DNA of 64,000 bases. It comes from an uncultured Eubacterium sp. (lineage in GTDB: Bacteria > Bacillota > Clostridia > Lachnospirales > Lachnospiraceae). Shown here one piece after another: positions 50,561 through 59,591 of the stretch. Under the pieces are notes generated by a model. That model searched no databases and was not told where the DNA came from. It worked only from the letters and a program-made list of their open reading frames with translations. Numbering within the stretch: position 1 is the first letter of the stretch; each line of letters starts with the position of its first letter. Both the position numbers and the translations under genes were made by a program. The stretch covers positions 1-64,000 of the forward strand of contig CAJUBZ010000010.1 of the NCBI GenBank assembly GCA_910584795.1. The letters are read 5' to 3'.

Positions 50561-50741
50561 AGAAAAAATCTGTTCGAAATGTGGCAACATTTACAGGGGA
50601 GTTCCGGCATTGTCAAGGGTTGACGGAAAAACGCAAATCTGCCCCGATTGTGGAACGAGAGAGGCTCTTGAAAGCATCGGCATAAAGATGCAGGAGCAGG
50701 ACGAGATATTAAAAATCATTCATAACAATATGCCGGCATAA
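50538..50741 (+). CDS. small zinc-ribbon protein
   Basis: 67 residues with CSKCGNIYRGVPALSR and CPDCGTREALESIG: two CxxC pairs about 23 residues apart, a zinc ribbon. It overlaps the end of the cyclotransferase gene by 23 nt with its own AGGAGG. Function unknown. Confidence 0.75.
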   Translation: MKKEEIIKEKICSKCGNIYRGVPALSRVDGKTQICPDCGTREALESIGIKMQEQDEILKIIHNNMPA

Positions 50742-50778
50742 TATACACAATTTATGTATAAATCTTTGTGTATTTTAT
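50738..50778 (+). repeat. inverted repeat before promoter copy 3
   Basis: ATAATATACACAA (50738-50750) and TTGTGTATTTTAT (50766-50778) pair with one mismatch, as in the repeat at 48923. Confidence 0.75.
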
Positions 50779-50792
50779 AACCTTAAATCCAG

Positions 50793-50821
50793 TTGATAAA
50801 TAGTGTGTTTAGAGTGATATA
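50793..50821 (+). promoter_or_regulatory. repeated promoter-like element, copy 3
   Basis: TTGATA (50793-50798), 17 nt, GATATA (50816-50821), with the same GTGTTTAGAGTGATATATAT core. Confidence 0.78.
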
Positions 50822-50863
50822 TATAATACCGAAAGGGAAAAAATATAAACGGAGGAACATACC

Positions 50864-51232
50864 ATGAAAGAGATTAGAAGATTTGAGGAGATTATTGAAT
50901 CACAGAAAAACATCAGCCTGAAAGAAGAAGGAATTAATTACACACTTTTTTGGGCATACAGAACGGCAAAAGAAGAGTTGGGGAATGACCTTATTGATTT
51001 TAACGAGGTCATTTGGGATCATGATGTTTTGGAAATTGTAGAAACATTAAAGGCAGAAGGAATTGATGAATTTACGATAAGCTCCACATTTTCAAGTCTG
51101 ATTAAGATTATTGCAGAGTTTGAAAAACACGGAGTTTACATGAACGGGTTAACAACCGTAAATGCAAGAAATAAAGACTGGCAAACAGGAGAAAATGAAA
51201 AGATTCCTGCAATTAAAATGAGAGTATTATAA
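50864..51232 (+). CDS. phage protein of unknown function
   Basis: 122 residues, acidic, mainly helical (FEEIIESQKNISLKEEGINY, VLEIVETLKAEGIDEFTISS) with a strand-rich C-terminus. It resembles small phage proteins found near amidoligase genes, but I do not recognise a domain. Preceded by the third promoter-like element and CGGAGG, and closed by a terminator. Confidence 0.7.
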   Translation: MKEIRRFEEIIESQKNISLKEEGINYTLFWAYRTAKEELGNDLIDFNEVIWDHDVLEIVETLKAEGIDEFTISSTFSSLIKIIAEFEKHGVYMNGLTTVNARNKDWQTGENEKIPAIKMRVL

Positions 51233-51234
51233 AA

Positions 51235-51267
51235 ACAAAGAAAGAGCCTGTGGGCTCTTTTTTGTTG
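51235..51267 (+). terminator. terminator before the large terminase
   Basis: AACAAAGAAAGAGCC and GGCTCTTTTTTGTT form a long stem around TGTG, with Ts in the 3' arm. Confidence 0.88.
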
Positions 51268-51283
51268 CAGAAAAGAGGAGTAA

Positions 51284-52882
51284 ATGGCAAAGAAGAAATT
51301 TGAACCAACAAGGTTTATGGCTGAAGGTTCATATTACGATAAAGAGCAGGCAGATTATGTAGTAACATTTATAGAATGTCTTTGCCATACAAAAGGCAAA
51401 TGGGCAGGAAAGCCGTTTGAATTATTACCGTGGCAGGAAGAAATAATTCGTAATATTTTCGGTATTCTTAAAGAAAACGGAAAGAGACAGTTTACAACAG
51501 CGTACATAGAAATCCCAAAGAAGAACGGTAAGTCAGAACTGGCAGCGGCTATTGCACTTTATTTACTGTTCGGTGACGGAGAGGCATCGCCGGAAGTATA
51601 CGGAGCCGCAGCCGACAGACAACAGGCATCAATTGTATTTGATGTAGGCAAAGTGATGTGTGAGATGACACCGGCTCTTGAAAAGAGAAGCAAGATAAAG
51701 GTTGCAACAAAGCGAATTGACAATATTTATAACAACGGATTTTATCAGGTATTATCAGCTGAAGTAGGAACAAAGCACGGATTAAATGTCAGTGGTCTTG
51801 TTCTTGATGAGGTGCATGCACAGCCAAACAGAAAACTGTATGACGTGTTAACAAAAGGTTCAGGAGATGCGAGAGAACAGCCGTTATACTTTTTGATTAC
51901 TACAGCAGGCAATGATACAAATTCCATTTGTTATGAATTGCACCAAAAAGCAGTCGATATCATTGAGGGGAGAAAAACGGATCCTACATTCTATCCGGTA
52001 ATATTTGGTGCATCAGAAGATGAAGATTGGACAGATCCAGAGGTTTGGAAAAGAGCTAACCCTTCGCTAGGAGAAACGATACAGATGGAAAAGGTTGTAG
52101 CAGCCTGCGAATCTGCAAAGCAGAATCCGGCAGAGGAGAACAGTTTCAGACAGTTAAGACTTAATCAGTGGGTAAAACAGTCAGTACGTTGGATGCCAAT
52201 GGATAAATGGGATGCCTGTAATTTTGCAGTAGATGAAAAATCACTTGAGGGACGAGTCTGCTACGGTGGTCTTGACTTATCAAGTACGACAGACCTTACA
52301 GCTTTTTGTTTGGTGTTTCCACCGGAAGATGAGGAGGACAAATATCAGGTTTTACCATATTTTTGGTTGCCGGAAGAAACACTTGATTTAAGAGTAAGAA
52401 GAGATCATGTAAATTATGATTTGTGGGAAAGGCAGGGATACATATACACTACAGAAGGCAATGTGGTTCATTATGGATATATTGAAAAGTTCATAGAAAA
52501 ACTTGGAGAGAGATTTAACATTCGTGAGATTGCATTTGACCGATGGGGTGCTGTACAGATGGTACAGAACCTTGAAAATTCAGGTTTTACTGTAGTAGCA
52601 ATGGGACAGGGATTTGCGTCAATGTCTCCACCGACAAAGGAACTGATGAAGCTGACTCTTGAAAAGAAAATCGCACATGGAGGACATCCGGTTTTAAGAT
52701 GGAATATGGATAATATATTTATAAGGCAAGATCCCGCAGGAAATATTAAGGCTGACAAAGCAAAGTCAACTGAAAAGATTGACGGTGCGATAGCTCTTAT
52801 TATGGCACTTGATAGGGCAATTAGAAATGATGGTGTAAGTATGGGAAGCGTATATGATGAGAGAGGTATCATTACAATTTAG
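51284..52882 (+). CDS. terminase large subunit
   Basis: 532 residues. ATPase with Walker A PKKNGKSELAAA (about 77-88) and Walker B VSGLVLDEVHAQ, then an RNase H-like nuclease domain with GLDLSSTTDL and an aspartate-rich REIAFDRWGA. HK97-type packaging motor that cuts and pumps DNA into the prohead. Usually adjacent to the small subunit; here the two are about 8 kb apart. It starts 17 nt after the preceding terminator stem. Confidence 0.95.
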   Translation: MAKKKFEPTRFMAEGSYYDKEQADYVVTFIECLCHTKGKWAGKPFELLPWQEEIIRNIFGILKENGKRQFTTAYIEIPKKNGKSELAAAIALYLLFGDGEASPEVYGAAADRQQASIVFDVGKVMCEMTPALEKRSKIKVATKRIDNIYNNGFYQVLSAEVGTKHGLNVSGLVLDEVHAQPNRKLYDVLTKGSGDAREQPLYFLITTAGNDTNSICYELHQKAVDIIEGRKTDPTFYPVIFGASEDEDWTDPEVWKRANPSLGETIQMEKVVAACESAKQNPAEENSFRQLRLNQWVKQSVRWMPMDKWDACNFAVDEKSLEGRVCYGGLDLSSTTDLTAFCLVFPPEDEEDKYQVLPYFWLPEETLDLRVRRDHVNYDLWERQGYIYTTEGNVVHYGYIEKFIEKLGERFNIREIAFDRWGAVQMVQNLENSGFTVVAMGQGFASMSPPTKELMKLTLEKKIAHGGHPVLRWNMDNIFIRQDPAGNIKADKAKSTEKIDGAIALIMALDRAIRNDGVSMGSVYDERGIITI

Positions 52883-52895
52883 GGGAAATTTTTGC

Positions 52896-52947
52896 TGATA
52901 TACTACGCATATCAGACTTTTGTATATCTGTCAAGATATACAAAAGT
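52896..52947 (+). promoter_or_regulatory. 19-nt palindromic element plus hairpin, copy 2
   Basis: TGATATACTACGCATATCA (52896-52914), identical to 33050-33068. It is followed by ACTTTTGTATATCT/AGATATACAAAAGT (52916-52929 and 52934-52947, loop GTCA). The stem differs fully in sequence from that of copy 1 yet keeps place and form. Confidence 0.78.
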
Positions 52948-53027
52948 ATAAAAATAAATATTGTTCTTTAAATTAAACAAGCATCTATCGTTGGTAGGTG
53001 ATTGTTTGATTCAATGAAGGAGGTACA

Positions 53028-54365
53028 ATGAGCGTAATAAAAATAAAGGTTGATAATGAAATGGCAACCATCATGAAGGGAACAACAGAAGAAATCAACA
53101 GTGGAGATATTAAGACTGTAAGCATTGAGTTTTCCTTTTCAAAAGAGTGGAATGGATATAAGAAAACAGTAGTCATTTATACAGGAGTATATGATAGGGA
53201 CAAAGCAGTAAGAATACTTATGTCGGATGACAAAGTGTATGGTGGGGATATTCCTTCTTCCATTTTTAAGGAAAGCTGTTACTTAAGCATTGGTGTGTTT
53301 GGAGACAATGATAATGGTCAAAGAATTACAAGCAGTATCGTGACAAAGAAGATTAATATGGGAACACCGACTGATGAGGAAGAAGATATAGACATCAGCC
53401 TTTATAATCAGATAATAAGGGAACTGATTTGTTTAGAGAGAACGAGCGAGGAGATAGATGAAAAAATTGCTTCCGGCACAACTCTTCTTAACAATACTTT
53501 AAACAGTATCTTGAGTCAGGTGGAAAGTGCAAAGAGCAATGCATTTGATGCCATAACCTCCCATGTTACTGGGCATATGGATAATCTAAACAGCGTAACA
53601 AATGTTAATCTTTCACATATTAACTCGTTAGCTGATGGAAGAATGCAGAACATTGAAGCATCAGGAAATACAGCTGTGGCAAATATTAATGATGCAATGG
53701 CGAGAGCATTAACAGAGCTTGACAGGGAAACCACAAACCTTATCAATAAGATTATTACTGCAGTAAATGAGCAGATGACAAATGTTACAAATACAGTAAA
53801 TAGTCATATAGCAAATATTAACAGCCTTGCAAACGGACATATTTTAGGAATGGCAAATGCAGCGAATGGCCATATCGGAAATATTAATAACGTTGCAGAT
53901 GGTCATATCACAAATCTCAATAATGTAACCAATGTAAACCTTACCAAAATTACAGACATGGGTGAGGAAAAACTGATTCAGATAAGGCAGGAAGCAGATG
54001 AAATAGCAGAGACGGTAAAAGAGAAGGCATTCAATGTTGGTGTTGAAATCATATCTGCTGATAAGGTTAAAAGACTTGAAGAAAATAAACTGTATTTTAT
54101 TCTGGATGGAAGGGGAAAAACAATAAAAGTCTACGGCATGGACGGAGAAGTTGCATTCAGTACACCTGCAACACACGTTATTGCAATGACTGGAACAAAA
54201 GACAGGTATGGAATGGTTACTGCGGCACTTCTCTATTTCGATCCTGAACAGAATGCCTTCGTATCTGATTATGTCGCTGCAGGGATGGAAGGAAATGATA
54301 ATGTAAGGGTAGAAGTATCATATACCAGCGGCTCTGTTGAAGTTACCATTGGAAACACGGTTTAA
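53028..54365 (+). CDS. phage fibre-like protein with hendecad repeats (BppU-like N-terminus)
   Basis: 445 residues. The N-terminal 110 residues (STIKI-like strands SVIKIKVDNEMATIM, VSIEFSFSKEWNGYKKTVVI) resemble the BppU-type baseplate N domain. Residues 182-324 are thirteen consecutive 11-residue repeats, each with hydrophobic residues at positions 3 and 6 (GHIGNINNVAD, GHITNLNNVTN), the hallmark of a right-handed coiled-coil fibre. A C-terminal beta domain follows. It lies between terminase and portal, so a head fibre is an alternative to a tail fibre. Confidence 0.75.
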   Translation: MSVIKIKVDNEMATIMKGTTEEINSGDIKTVSIEFSFSKEWNGYKKTVVIYTGVYDRDKAVRILMSDDKVYGGDIPSSIFKESCYLSIGVFGDNDNGQRITSSIVTKKINMGTPTDEEEDIDISLYNQIIRELICLERTSEEIDEKIASGTTLLNNTLNSILSQVESAKSNAFDAITSHVTGHMDNLNSVTNVNLSHINSLADGRMQNIEASGNTAVANINDAMARALTELDRETTNLINKIITAVNEQMTNVTNTVNSHIANINSLANGHILGMANAANGHIGNINNVADGHITNLNNVTNVNLTKITDMGEEKLIQIRQEADEIAETVKEKAFNVGVEIISADKVKRLEENKLYFILDGRGKTIKVYGMDGEVAFSTPATHVIAMTGTKDRYGMVTAALLYFDPEQNAFVSDYVAAGMEGNDNVRVEVSYTSGSVEVTIGNTV

Positions 54366-54380
54366 GAAAAGGATGAGATT

Positions 54381-55694
54381 ATGGGAATTGGAAAATTATT
54401 AGGAGTTGGAAAATCAAGGGATAAGCCGGTAACGGATAAATACAGCAACGGAGAATATTCGTTTTTGTTTGGAAGAAGTACGAGCGGTAAATCTGTAAAT
54501 GAAATGACAGCCATGCAGACAACAGCAGTATATGCGTGTGTAAGAATTTTGTCAGAGGCAATTGCATCTCTTCCGATTCACATATATAAAATGGGAGATA
54601 AAAGTAAGGAAAGGGTATTTAACCATCCTCTTTACAATATTTTACATGATGAACCAAATCCGGAGATGACTTCATTTGTGTTTAGGGAAACACTTATGAG
54701 TCATCTTTTAATTTGGGGAAATGCTTATGCACAGATTATCAGAAATGGTAAGGGAGAGGTGGTTGCATTGTATCCGTTAATGCCAAACAAGATAGATGTG
54801 GAAAGAGATAACAAAGGAAATCTTGTGTATATCTATAGCAGATATTCGGATGAGAATCCAACCATAAATAAGTATGGTCAGATTGTTCTTAAAGCAGATG
54901 AGGTTTTACATATACCGGGACTTGGGTTTGACGGTTTAATTGGATATTCTCCCATTGCCATGGCAAGAAATGCAGTAGGAATGACTATGGCCTGTGAGGA
55001 ATACGGTGCGAGCTTTTTTGCAAACGGTGCAAATCCCGGAGGTGTACTTGAACATCCGGGAATACTGAAAGATCCGTCAAAGGTAAGGGAATCATGGAAT
55101 TCTGTGTATCGTGGCTCAAACAATGCCCACAAGATTGCTGTTTTGGAAGAAGGAATGAAATATCAGCAGATAGGAATCCCGCCGGAGGAAGCACAGTTTC
55201 TTGAAACGAGAAAGTTTCAAATAAATGAAATAGCAAGACTTTATCGAATTCCCCCACATATGGTGGGAGATTTGGAAAAGTCCAGTTTTTCAAATATAGA
55301 ACAGCAGTCGCTTGAATTTGTTAAGTACACTCTTGACCCGTGGGTAATCAGATGGGAACAGGCATTAAGGAAAGCCTTGCTTCTTCCAACGGAGAAAAAA
55401 GAGTATGCAATAAAGTTAAATGTTGATGGTCTGCTTCGTGGTGATTATCAGAGCAGAATGAACGGTTATGCAACCGGCAGACAAAATGGCTGGCTTTCTA
55501 CTAACGATATAAGGGAAATGGAAGATATGAATCCGTTGTCTGATGAGGAAGGAGGAAATCTGTATCTTATTAACGGAAGCATGACAAAGCTGAAGGATGC
55601 AGGAGCATTTGCAAAGACAGACAATTCGGAAAATGATGATAATACGGAAAGTACAGCTGAAGAAATAGAGGATAAAAAAATAAGGAGGTTCTGA
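54381..55694 (+). CDS. phage portal protein (HK97 family)
   Basis: 437 residues. Starts MGIGKLLGVGKSRDKP, with the HK97-type MTAMQTTAVYACVRILSEAI, LPIHIYKMG and LMPNKIDVERD. The portal is the ring through which terminase fills the capsid. Acidic C-terminus. It follows the fibre gene by 15 nt and ends one base inside the protease gene. Confidence 0.93.
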   Translation: MGIGKLLGVGKSRDKPVTDKYSNGEYSFLFGRSTSGKSVNEMTAMQTTAVYACVRILSEAIASLPIHIYKMGDKSKERVFNHPLYNILHDEPNPEMTSFVFRETLMSHLLIWGNAYAQIIRNGKGEVVALYPLMPNKIDVERDNKGNLVYIYSRYSDENPTINKYGQIVLKADEVLHIPGLGFDGLIGYSPIAMARNAVGMTMACEEYGASFFANGANPGGVLEHPGILKDPSKVRESWNSVYRGSNNAHKIAVLEEGMKYQQIGIPPEEAQFLETRKFQINEIARLYRIPPHMVGDLEKSSFSNIEQQSLEFVKYTLDPWVIRWEQALRKALLLPTEKKEYAIKLNVDGLLRGDYQSRMNGYATGRQNGWLSTNDIREMEDMNPLSDEEGGNLYLINGSMTKLKDAGAFAKTDNSENDDNTESTAEEIEDKKIRRF

Positions 55695-56482
55695 TGAAGA
55701 GAAAATTTTGGAATTGGGTAAGGAATGAAGCAGAGGGTGGAAGAACTCTCTTTTTAAATGGGGAAATATCCGATGAAACGTGGTATGGAGATGAGGTTAC
55801 ACCACAGTTGTTTAAGGATGAACTTTTAAACGGTAAGGGGGATGTTACCGTGTGGATTAATTCTCCGGGTGGTGATGTGTTTGCGGCAGCACAGATATAC
55901 AACATGCTAAAAGACTATGGTGGAAATATTACGGTAAAGATTGATTCGATTGCTGCATCAGCTGCATCCGTAATTGCAATGGCAGGAAACAGAGTGTGTA
56001 TGTCCCCCGTGGCAATGATGATGATACATAATCCTGCCACCGTGGCAATGGGTGATACGAAAGAAATGGAAAAAGCCATTGATATGTTAAATGAGGTTAA
56101 GGAGAGCATTATTAATGCCTATGAGAGCAAATCAGGATTGTCAAGAAACAAGATTGCAAAACTTATGGATCAGGAGAGCTGGTTTAATGCCAAGAAAGCC
56201 TTGGATCTTGGTTTTGCAGATGAAATTCTGTTTAACAAGGATAAGGATGATGAGAAGGAAGATATCAAAATAGGAGAAGAAGATGATGAGCCGGAAGAAG
56301 GCAAAGAAGATAATCAGGAAGATGATGACGAAGAGGATGAAAAAAAGAAAAACAGTCTTGAGGCTATCATGTTCCAGAGAAAGTCAGTAACTAATTCTTT
56401 TTTTAACAAAGTGGAAGATGAGACGAAAGGAAAAACACCGATAGCACAGTTGGAAAAGAGATTAAATTTATTAAAACCGTAG
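55694..56482 (+). CDS. ClpP-like prohead maturation protease
   Basis: 262 residues. ClpP fold with catalytic serine in DSIAASAASVIAMAG and histidine in AMMMIHNPATVAMG; the oxyanion motif INSPGGDVFAAAQI precedes. A long acidic C-terminal tail (DDEEDEKKKN region) may serve as scaffold. It cleaves the capsid scaffold during assembly. Confidence 0.92.
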   Translation: MKRKFWNWVRNEAEGGRTLFLNGEISDETWYGDEVTPQLFKDELLNGKGDVTVWINSPGGDVFAAAQIYNMLKDYGGNITVKIDSIAASAASVIAMAGNRVCMSPVAMMMIHNPATVAMGDTKEMEKAIDMLNEVKESIINAYESKSGLSRNKIAKLMDQESWFNAKKALDLGFADEILFNKDKDDEKEDIKIGEEDDEPEEGKEDNQEDDDEEDEKKKNSLEAIMFQRKSVTNSFFNKVEDETKGKTPIAQLEKRLNLLKP

Positions 56483-56491
56483 GAGGCATAT

Positions 56492-57691
56492 ATGAGTAAA
56501 ATATTAGAATTAATGGAAAAAAGGGCAAAAGCATGGGAGGCCGCAAAGAACTTTCTTGATTCAAGAAGGGGAAGTGCCGGCCTTCTTTCAGCAGAGGACA
56601 CGCAGACCTATGACCGCATGGAAGCAGATGTGGTCAATCTCGGCAAGGAAATCGAAAGACTGCAGAGACAGGCAGCAATTGATGATGAGTTAAATAAGGC
56701 CACATCAAAGCCGATTCTTGATAAGCCGGGAGCAGGAACCAGTGAAAACAAAACCGGAAGGGCATCGGCAGAATACAAAAGAGAATTCTGGAATGCAATG
56801 AGAAAGAAAAATTATTATGACGTAAACAACAGTCTGTCAATCGGAGAAGATTCGGAAGGTGGTTATCTTGTACCTGACGAGTTTGAGAGAAAACTTGTTG
56901 AAGGACTTGAAGAAGAGAATTTTTTCAGGGGGCTTGCAACGGTCATCAAGACATCAAACGGGGACAGAAAAATTCCTGTTGTTACGGGTAAGGGTGAGGC
57001 AGCATGGATTGACGAAAATGCAAAGTATCCTGAAAGTGATGATACTTTCGGGCAGACCTCAATTTCAGCATATAAACTTGCCACAATGATTAAGGTATCA
57101 GATGAACTTTTAAATGACAGCGTATTTGATATTGAAGGATATATAGCAAAAGAATTCTCAAGAAGAATAGCAACAAAAGAAGAAGAGGCATTCTTTGTCG
57201 GAGATGGAAGCGGTAAACCTACAGGAATCTTTGATGAAAAAGGTGGCGGAGAGATTGGAGTAACATCAAGTGGAACAAACATTACATTTGATGATGTGAT
57301 GGATCTATATTATTCCCTTCGTGCTCCATACAGAAACAAGGCAAAGTGGATTTTAAATGATTCCACCGTAAAAGCCTTAAGAAAGTTAAAGGACGGAAAC
57401 GGAAATTATATCTGGCAGCCGTCCGTATCTGTCGGAACTCCTGACATGATTTTAAACAGACCATATCATACATCCATTTATGCACCGGAAGTAAAAAGTG
57501 GTAACACACCGCTTGCTTTCGGTGATTTTTCGTATTACTGGATTGCTGACAGGGATGGCAGAAGCTTCAAGAGATTAAACGAGCTTTATGCAACAAACGG
57601 ACAGGTAGGATTCCTTGCATCCCAAAGGGTGGATGGAAAGCTGATTTTAAGCGAAGCGGTTAAACTTTTGTCCGTTAAGAAAGCATCATAG
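56492..57691 (+). CDS. major capsid protein (HK97 fold)
   Basis: 399 residues. An N-terminal coiled-coil delta/scaffold region (about 1-105, VNLGKEIERLQRQAAIDDEL) is presumably removed by the protease, then the HK97 core with GGYLVPDEFERKLVEGLEEE, KIPVVTGKGEAAWIDENAKY, and EEAFFVGDGSGKPTGIF. Ends in VDGKLILSEAVKLL. GTAGGAGG before ATG. Confidence 0.95.
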   Translation: MSKILELMEKRAKAWEAAKNFLDSRRGSAGLLSAEDTQTYDRMEADVVNLGKEIERLQRQAAIDDELNKATSKPILDKPGAGTSENKTGRASAEYKREFWNAMRKKNYYDVNNSLSIGEDSEGGYLVPDEFERKLVEGLEEENFFRGLATVIKTSNGDRKIPVVTGKGEAAWIDENAKYPESDDTFGQTSISAYKLATMIKVSDELLNDSVFDIEGYIAKEFSRRIATKEEEAFFVGDGSGKPTGIFDEKGGGEIGVTSSGTNITFDDVMDLYYSLRAPYRNKAKWILNDSTVKALRKLKDGNGNYIWQPSVSVGTPDMILNRPYHTSIYAPEVKSGNTPLAFGDFSYYWIADRDGRSFKRLNELYATNGQVGFLASQRVDGKLILSEAVKLLSVKKAS

Positions 57692-57703
57692 GAGGGATAA
57701 AGG

Positions 57704-57979
57704 ATGCTTGTAACTTTGGAAGAAACAAAACAGTATTTGAGAGTGGATTCGGCAGATGAGGATGAGTATATTTTAAGCCTCATTACGATGGCAGAAAATA
57801 TGTGTATTGACATTACAAGAAGTGACATAAGCATCATGGAAGAAAATAAAGAACTTATGAAAAATGCCGTTCTCTATGCAAGTGCGTATATGTATGAGCA
57901 TAGGGAACAGGCTGATCATAAGGAGCTTACACAGACATTAAAATATCTTCTTTTTCAGGTGAGGAAGGAGGTATTTTAG
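57704..57979 (+). CDS. head-tail connector protein (gp6-like)
   Basis: 91 residues, all helical: MLVTLEETKQYLRVDSADED, then YILSLITMAENMCIDITR, and LKYLLFQVRKEVF. Size and pattern of the HK97 gp6-like connector that binds beneath the portal. GTG start of the next gene overlaps its stop. Confidence 0.85.
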   Translation: MLVTLEETKQYLRVDSADEDEYILSLITMAENMCIDITRSDISIMEENKELMKNAVLYASAYMYEHREQADHKELTQTLKYLLFQVRKEVF

Positions 57980-58308
57980 TGATAAACGAAATGAGGGAGC
58001 GTATAACAATACAGAAACTTGAACTTGTGGTTGATGAAACAGGCAATCATAAAAATAAGTGGAAAGATTATTTTAAATGTTATGCCTATGTTAATAACTT
58101 GTCGGGAAAGGAATATTATCAGGCGGCACAGGTAAATGCACAGGATGAGATATATTTTATTGTCAGATACTGCAGTGAATTAAAGGATATTGACTGCGAG
58201 CATTACAGAATTTTGTTCAGAAAAAATCAGTATAATATTACTTTTGTCGATAATGTTATGTATAAAAATCAGACGATAAAGTTAAGAGCAGGAAAAGTTA
58301 AGAGGTGA
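57979..58308 (+). CDS. head closure / head-tail adaptor protein
   Basis: 109 residues, SPP1 gp16-like: MRERITIQKLELVVDETGNH, then KWKDYFKCYAYVNNLSGKEY, and FIVRYCSELKDI, and a C-terminal strand. Plugs the filled head. GTG start (GGAGGTATTTTA upstream) overlapping the previous stop. Confidence 0.82.
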   Translation: MINEMRERITIQKLELVVDETGNHKNKWKDYFKCYAYVNNLSGKEYYQAAQVNAQDEIYFIVRYCSELKDIDCEHYRILFRKNQYNITFVDNVMYKNQTIKLRAGKVKR

Positions 58309-58312
58309 TGGT

Positions 58313-58684
58313 ATGTCAAATATCAGTGTGGATGAACTTGCAGATGCAATAGAAGAAGGATTAAAGGATTACGGAAACGTTGCAACGGACGTGGTAAAGA
58401 AAAGTGTAAAAAGTGCAAGTGCTACTGTAAGAAAAGAAATATCAGCAAATGCACCAAAGAATACTGGAGAGTATGCAAAAAGCTGGGCTGTAAAGAAAGT
58501 AAAAGAAACTGCTAATGCTCTGACGATGGTAGTCAGAAGTAAGAACAGATATCAGATAGCACATCTTCTCGAACATGGTCATGCAAAAAGAAATGGTGGA
58601 AGGGTAAAAGCCATGCCACATATTAAGGAGGCAGAGAAAAAAGGGGAAGATGAACTTGTGAAGCTGATAAAGAAAGGGCTTTGA
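58313..58684 (+). CDS. tail component, HK97 gp10-like
   Basis: 123 residues. LADAIEEGLKDYGNVATDVV, then TVRKEISANAPKNTGEYAKS, and LLEHGHAKRNGGRVKAMPHI, the HK97 gp10 family signature at the connector-tail joint. GGTGATGG upstream. Confidence 0.85.
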   Translation: MSNISVDELADAIEEGLKDYGNVATDVVKKSVKSASATVRKEISANAPKNTGEYAKSWAVKKVKETANALTMVVRSKNRYQIAHLLEHGHAKRNGGRVKAMPHIKEAEKKGEDELVKLIKKGL

Positions 58685-59002
58685 ATGGAACATAAAAAGG
58701 TAAAAGAGGTTATTGAAGAATTAGGAATCCCCCATGCTTATGACCATTTTGCAGAAGGAGAGTCACCGGAGCCACCGTTTGCTGTGTTTTATTACCCCAG
58801 GACTTCAAATTTTGCTGCTGATGGAATAGCGTATTTTAAGAAAAATGCATTAAATATAGAGGTTTACATGGATGAAAAAAATATGGAGCTTGAGGGAAAG
58901 ATAGAGGCTGTGTTTGAAAGGCATGGTCTCTTTTTTGAAAAAACGGAAGTATGGATTGAGTCGGAAAAACTGTATGAAATACTTTATGAAATGGAGGTTT
59001 AA
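58685..59002 (+). CDS. tail completion / minor tail protein
   Basis: 105 residues. Position and size correspond to the tail terminator of HK97-type phages. Contains IPHAYDHFAEGESPEPPFAV and NIEVYMDEKNMELEGKIEAV. Weak family match, so the assignment rests mainly on gene order. Confidence 0.75.
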   Translation: MEHKKVKEVIEELGIPHAYDHFAEGESPEPPFAVFYYPRTSNFAADGIAYFKKNALNIEVYMDEKNMELEGKIEAVFERHGLFFEKTEVWIESEKLYEILYEMEV

Positions 59003-59007
59003 AATAA

Positions 59008-59580
59008 ATGAAAAATAAAGTTAAGTTTAATATATGCAATGTCCACTATGCATTAATCAGTGTGGATGAAACCGGAGAGATAAGTTATGCTACGCCAAAA
59101 CCATTACCCGGTGCAGTATCGCTTTCACTTGATCCAAATGGAGAACCTGAAAGTTTTTATGCTGACGGTGTGGAGTATTATGTTGTAAACAATAATATGG
59201 GATATGATGGGGATTTGGAAATCGCACTTATTCCTGAAGAATTTCTTGTGGAGATTTTAGGAGAGATAAAAGATGTAAACGAGGTGCTGATTGAAAACTC
59301 CAATGCAGAAGGAGCGCACTTTGCATTGATGTTTGAGTTTGACGGTGACGTACATAAAATAAGACACGTTTTATACAGCTGTTCTGCAGCAAGACCAAAA
59401 GTAGAGTCAAAGACAAATGAAGAGTCAAAAGAAGTGCAGACGGAAACATTAAGCATTAAGGCAAGACCTCTTGCAAACGGATATGTCAAGGCAAAGACGG
59501 GAGATAAAACAGCGGAAGAGACATATAACAACTGGTACAAAAAAGTATATGAGCCGGTTGAGGAAACTACGGTAGAATAG
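59008..59580 (+). CDS. major tail protein
   Basis: 190 residues, tail-tube fold of TP901/phi13 type: VHYALISVDETGEISYATPK, then PLPGAVSLSLDPNGEPESFY, and DGDLEIALIPEEFLVEI. Ends NNWYKKVYEPVEETTVE. High copy in the virion tail tube. Confidence 0.88.
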   Translation: MKNKVKFNICNVHYALISVDETGEISYATPKPLPGAVSLSLDPNGEPESFYADGVEYYVVNNNMGYDGDLEIALIPEEFLVEILGEIKDVNEVLIENSNAEGAHFALMFEFDGDVHKIRHVLYSCSAARPKVESKTNEESKEVQTETLSIKARPLANGYVKAKTGDKTAEETYNNWYKKVYEPVEETTVE

Positions 59581-59591
59581 GAAGGTGTAAT

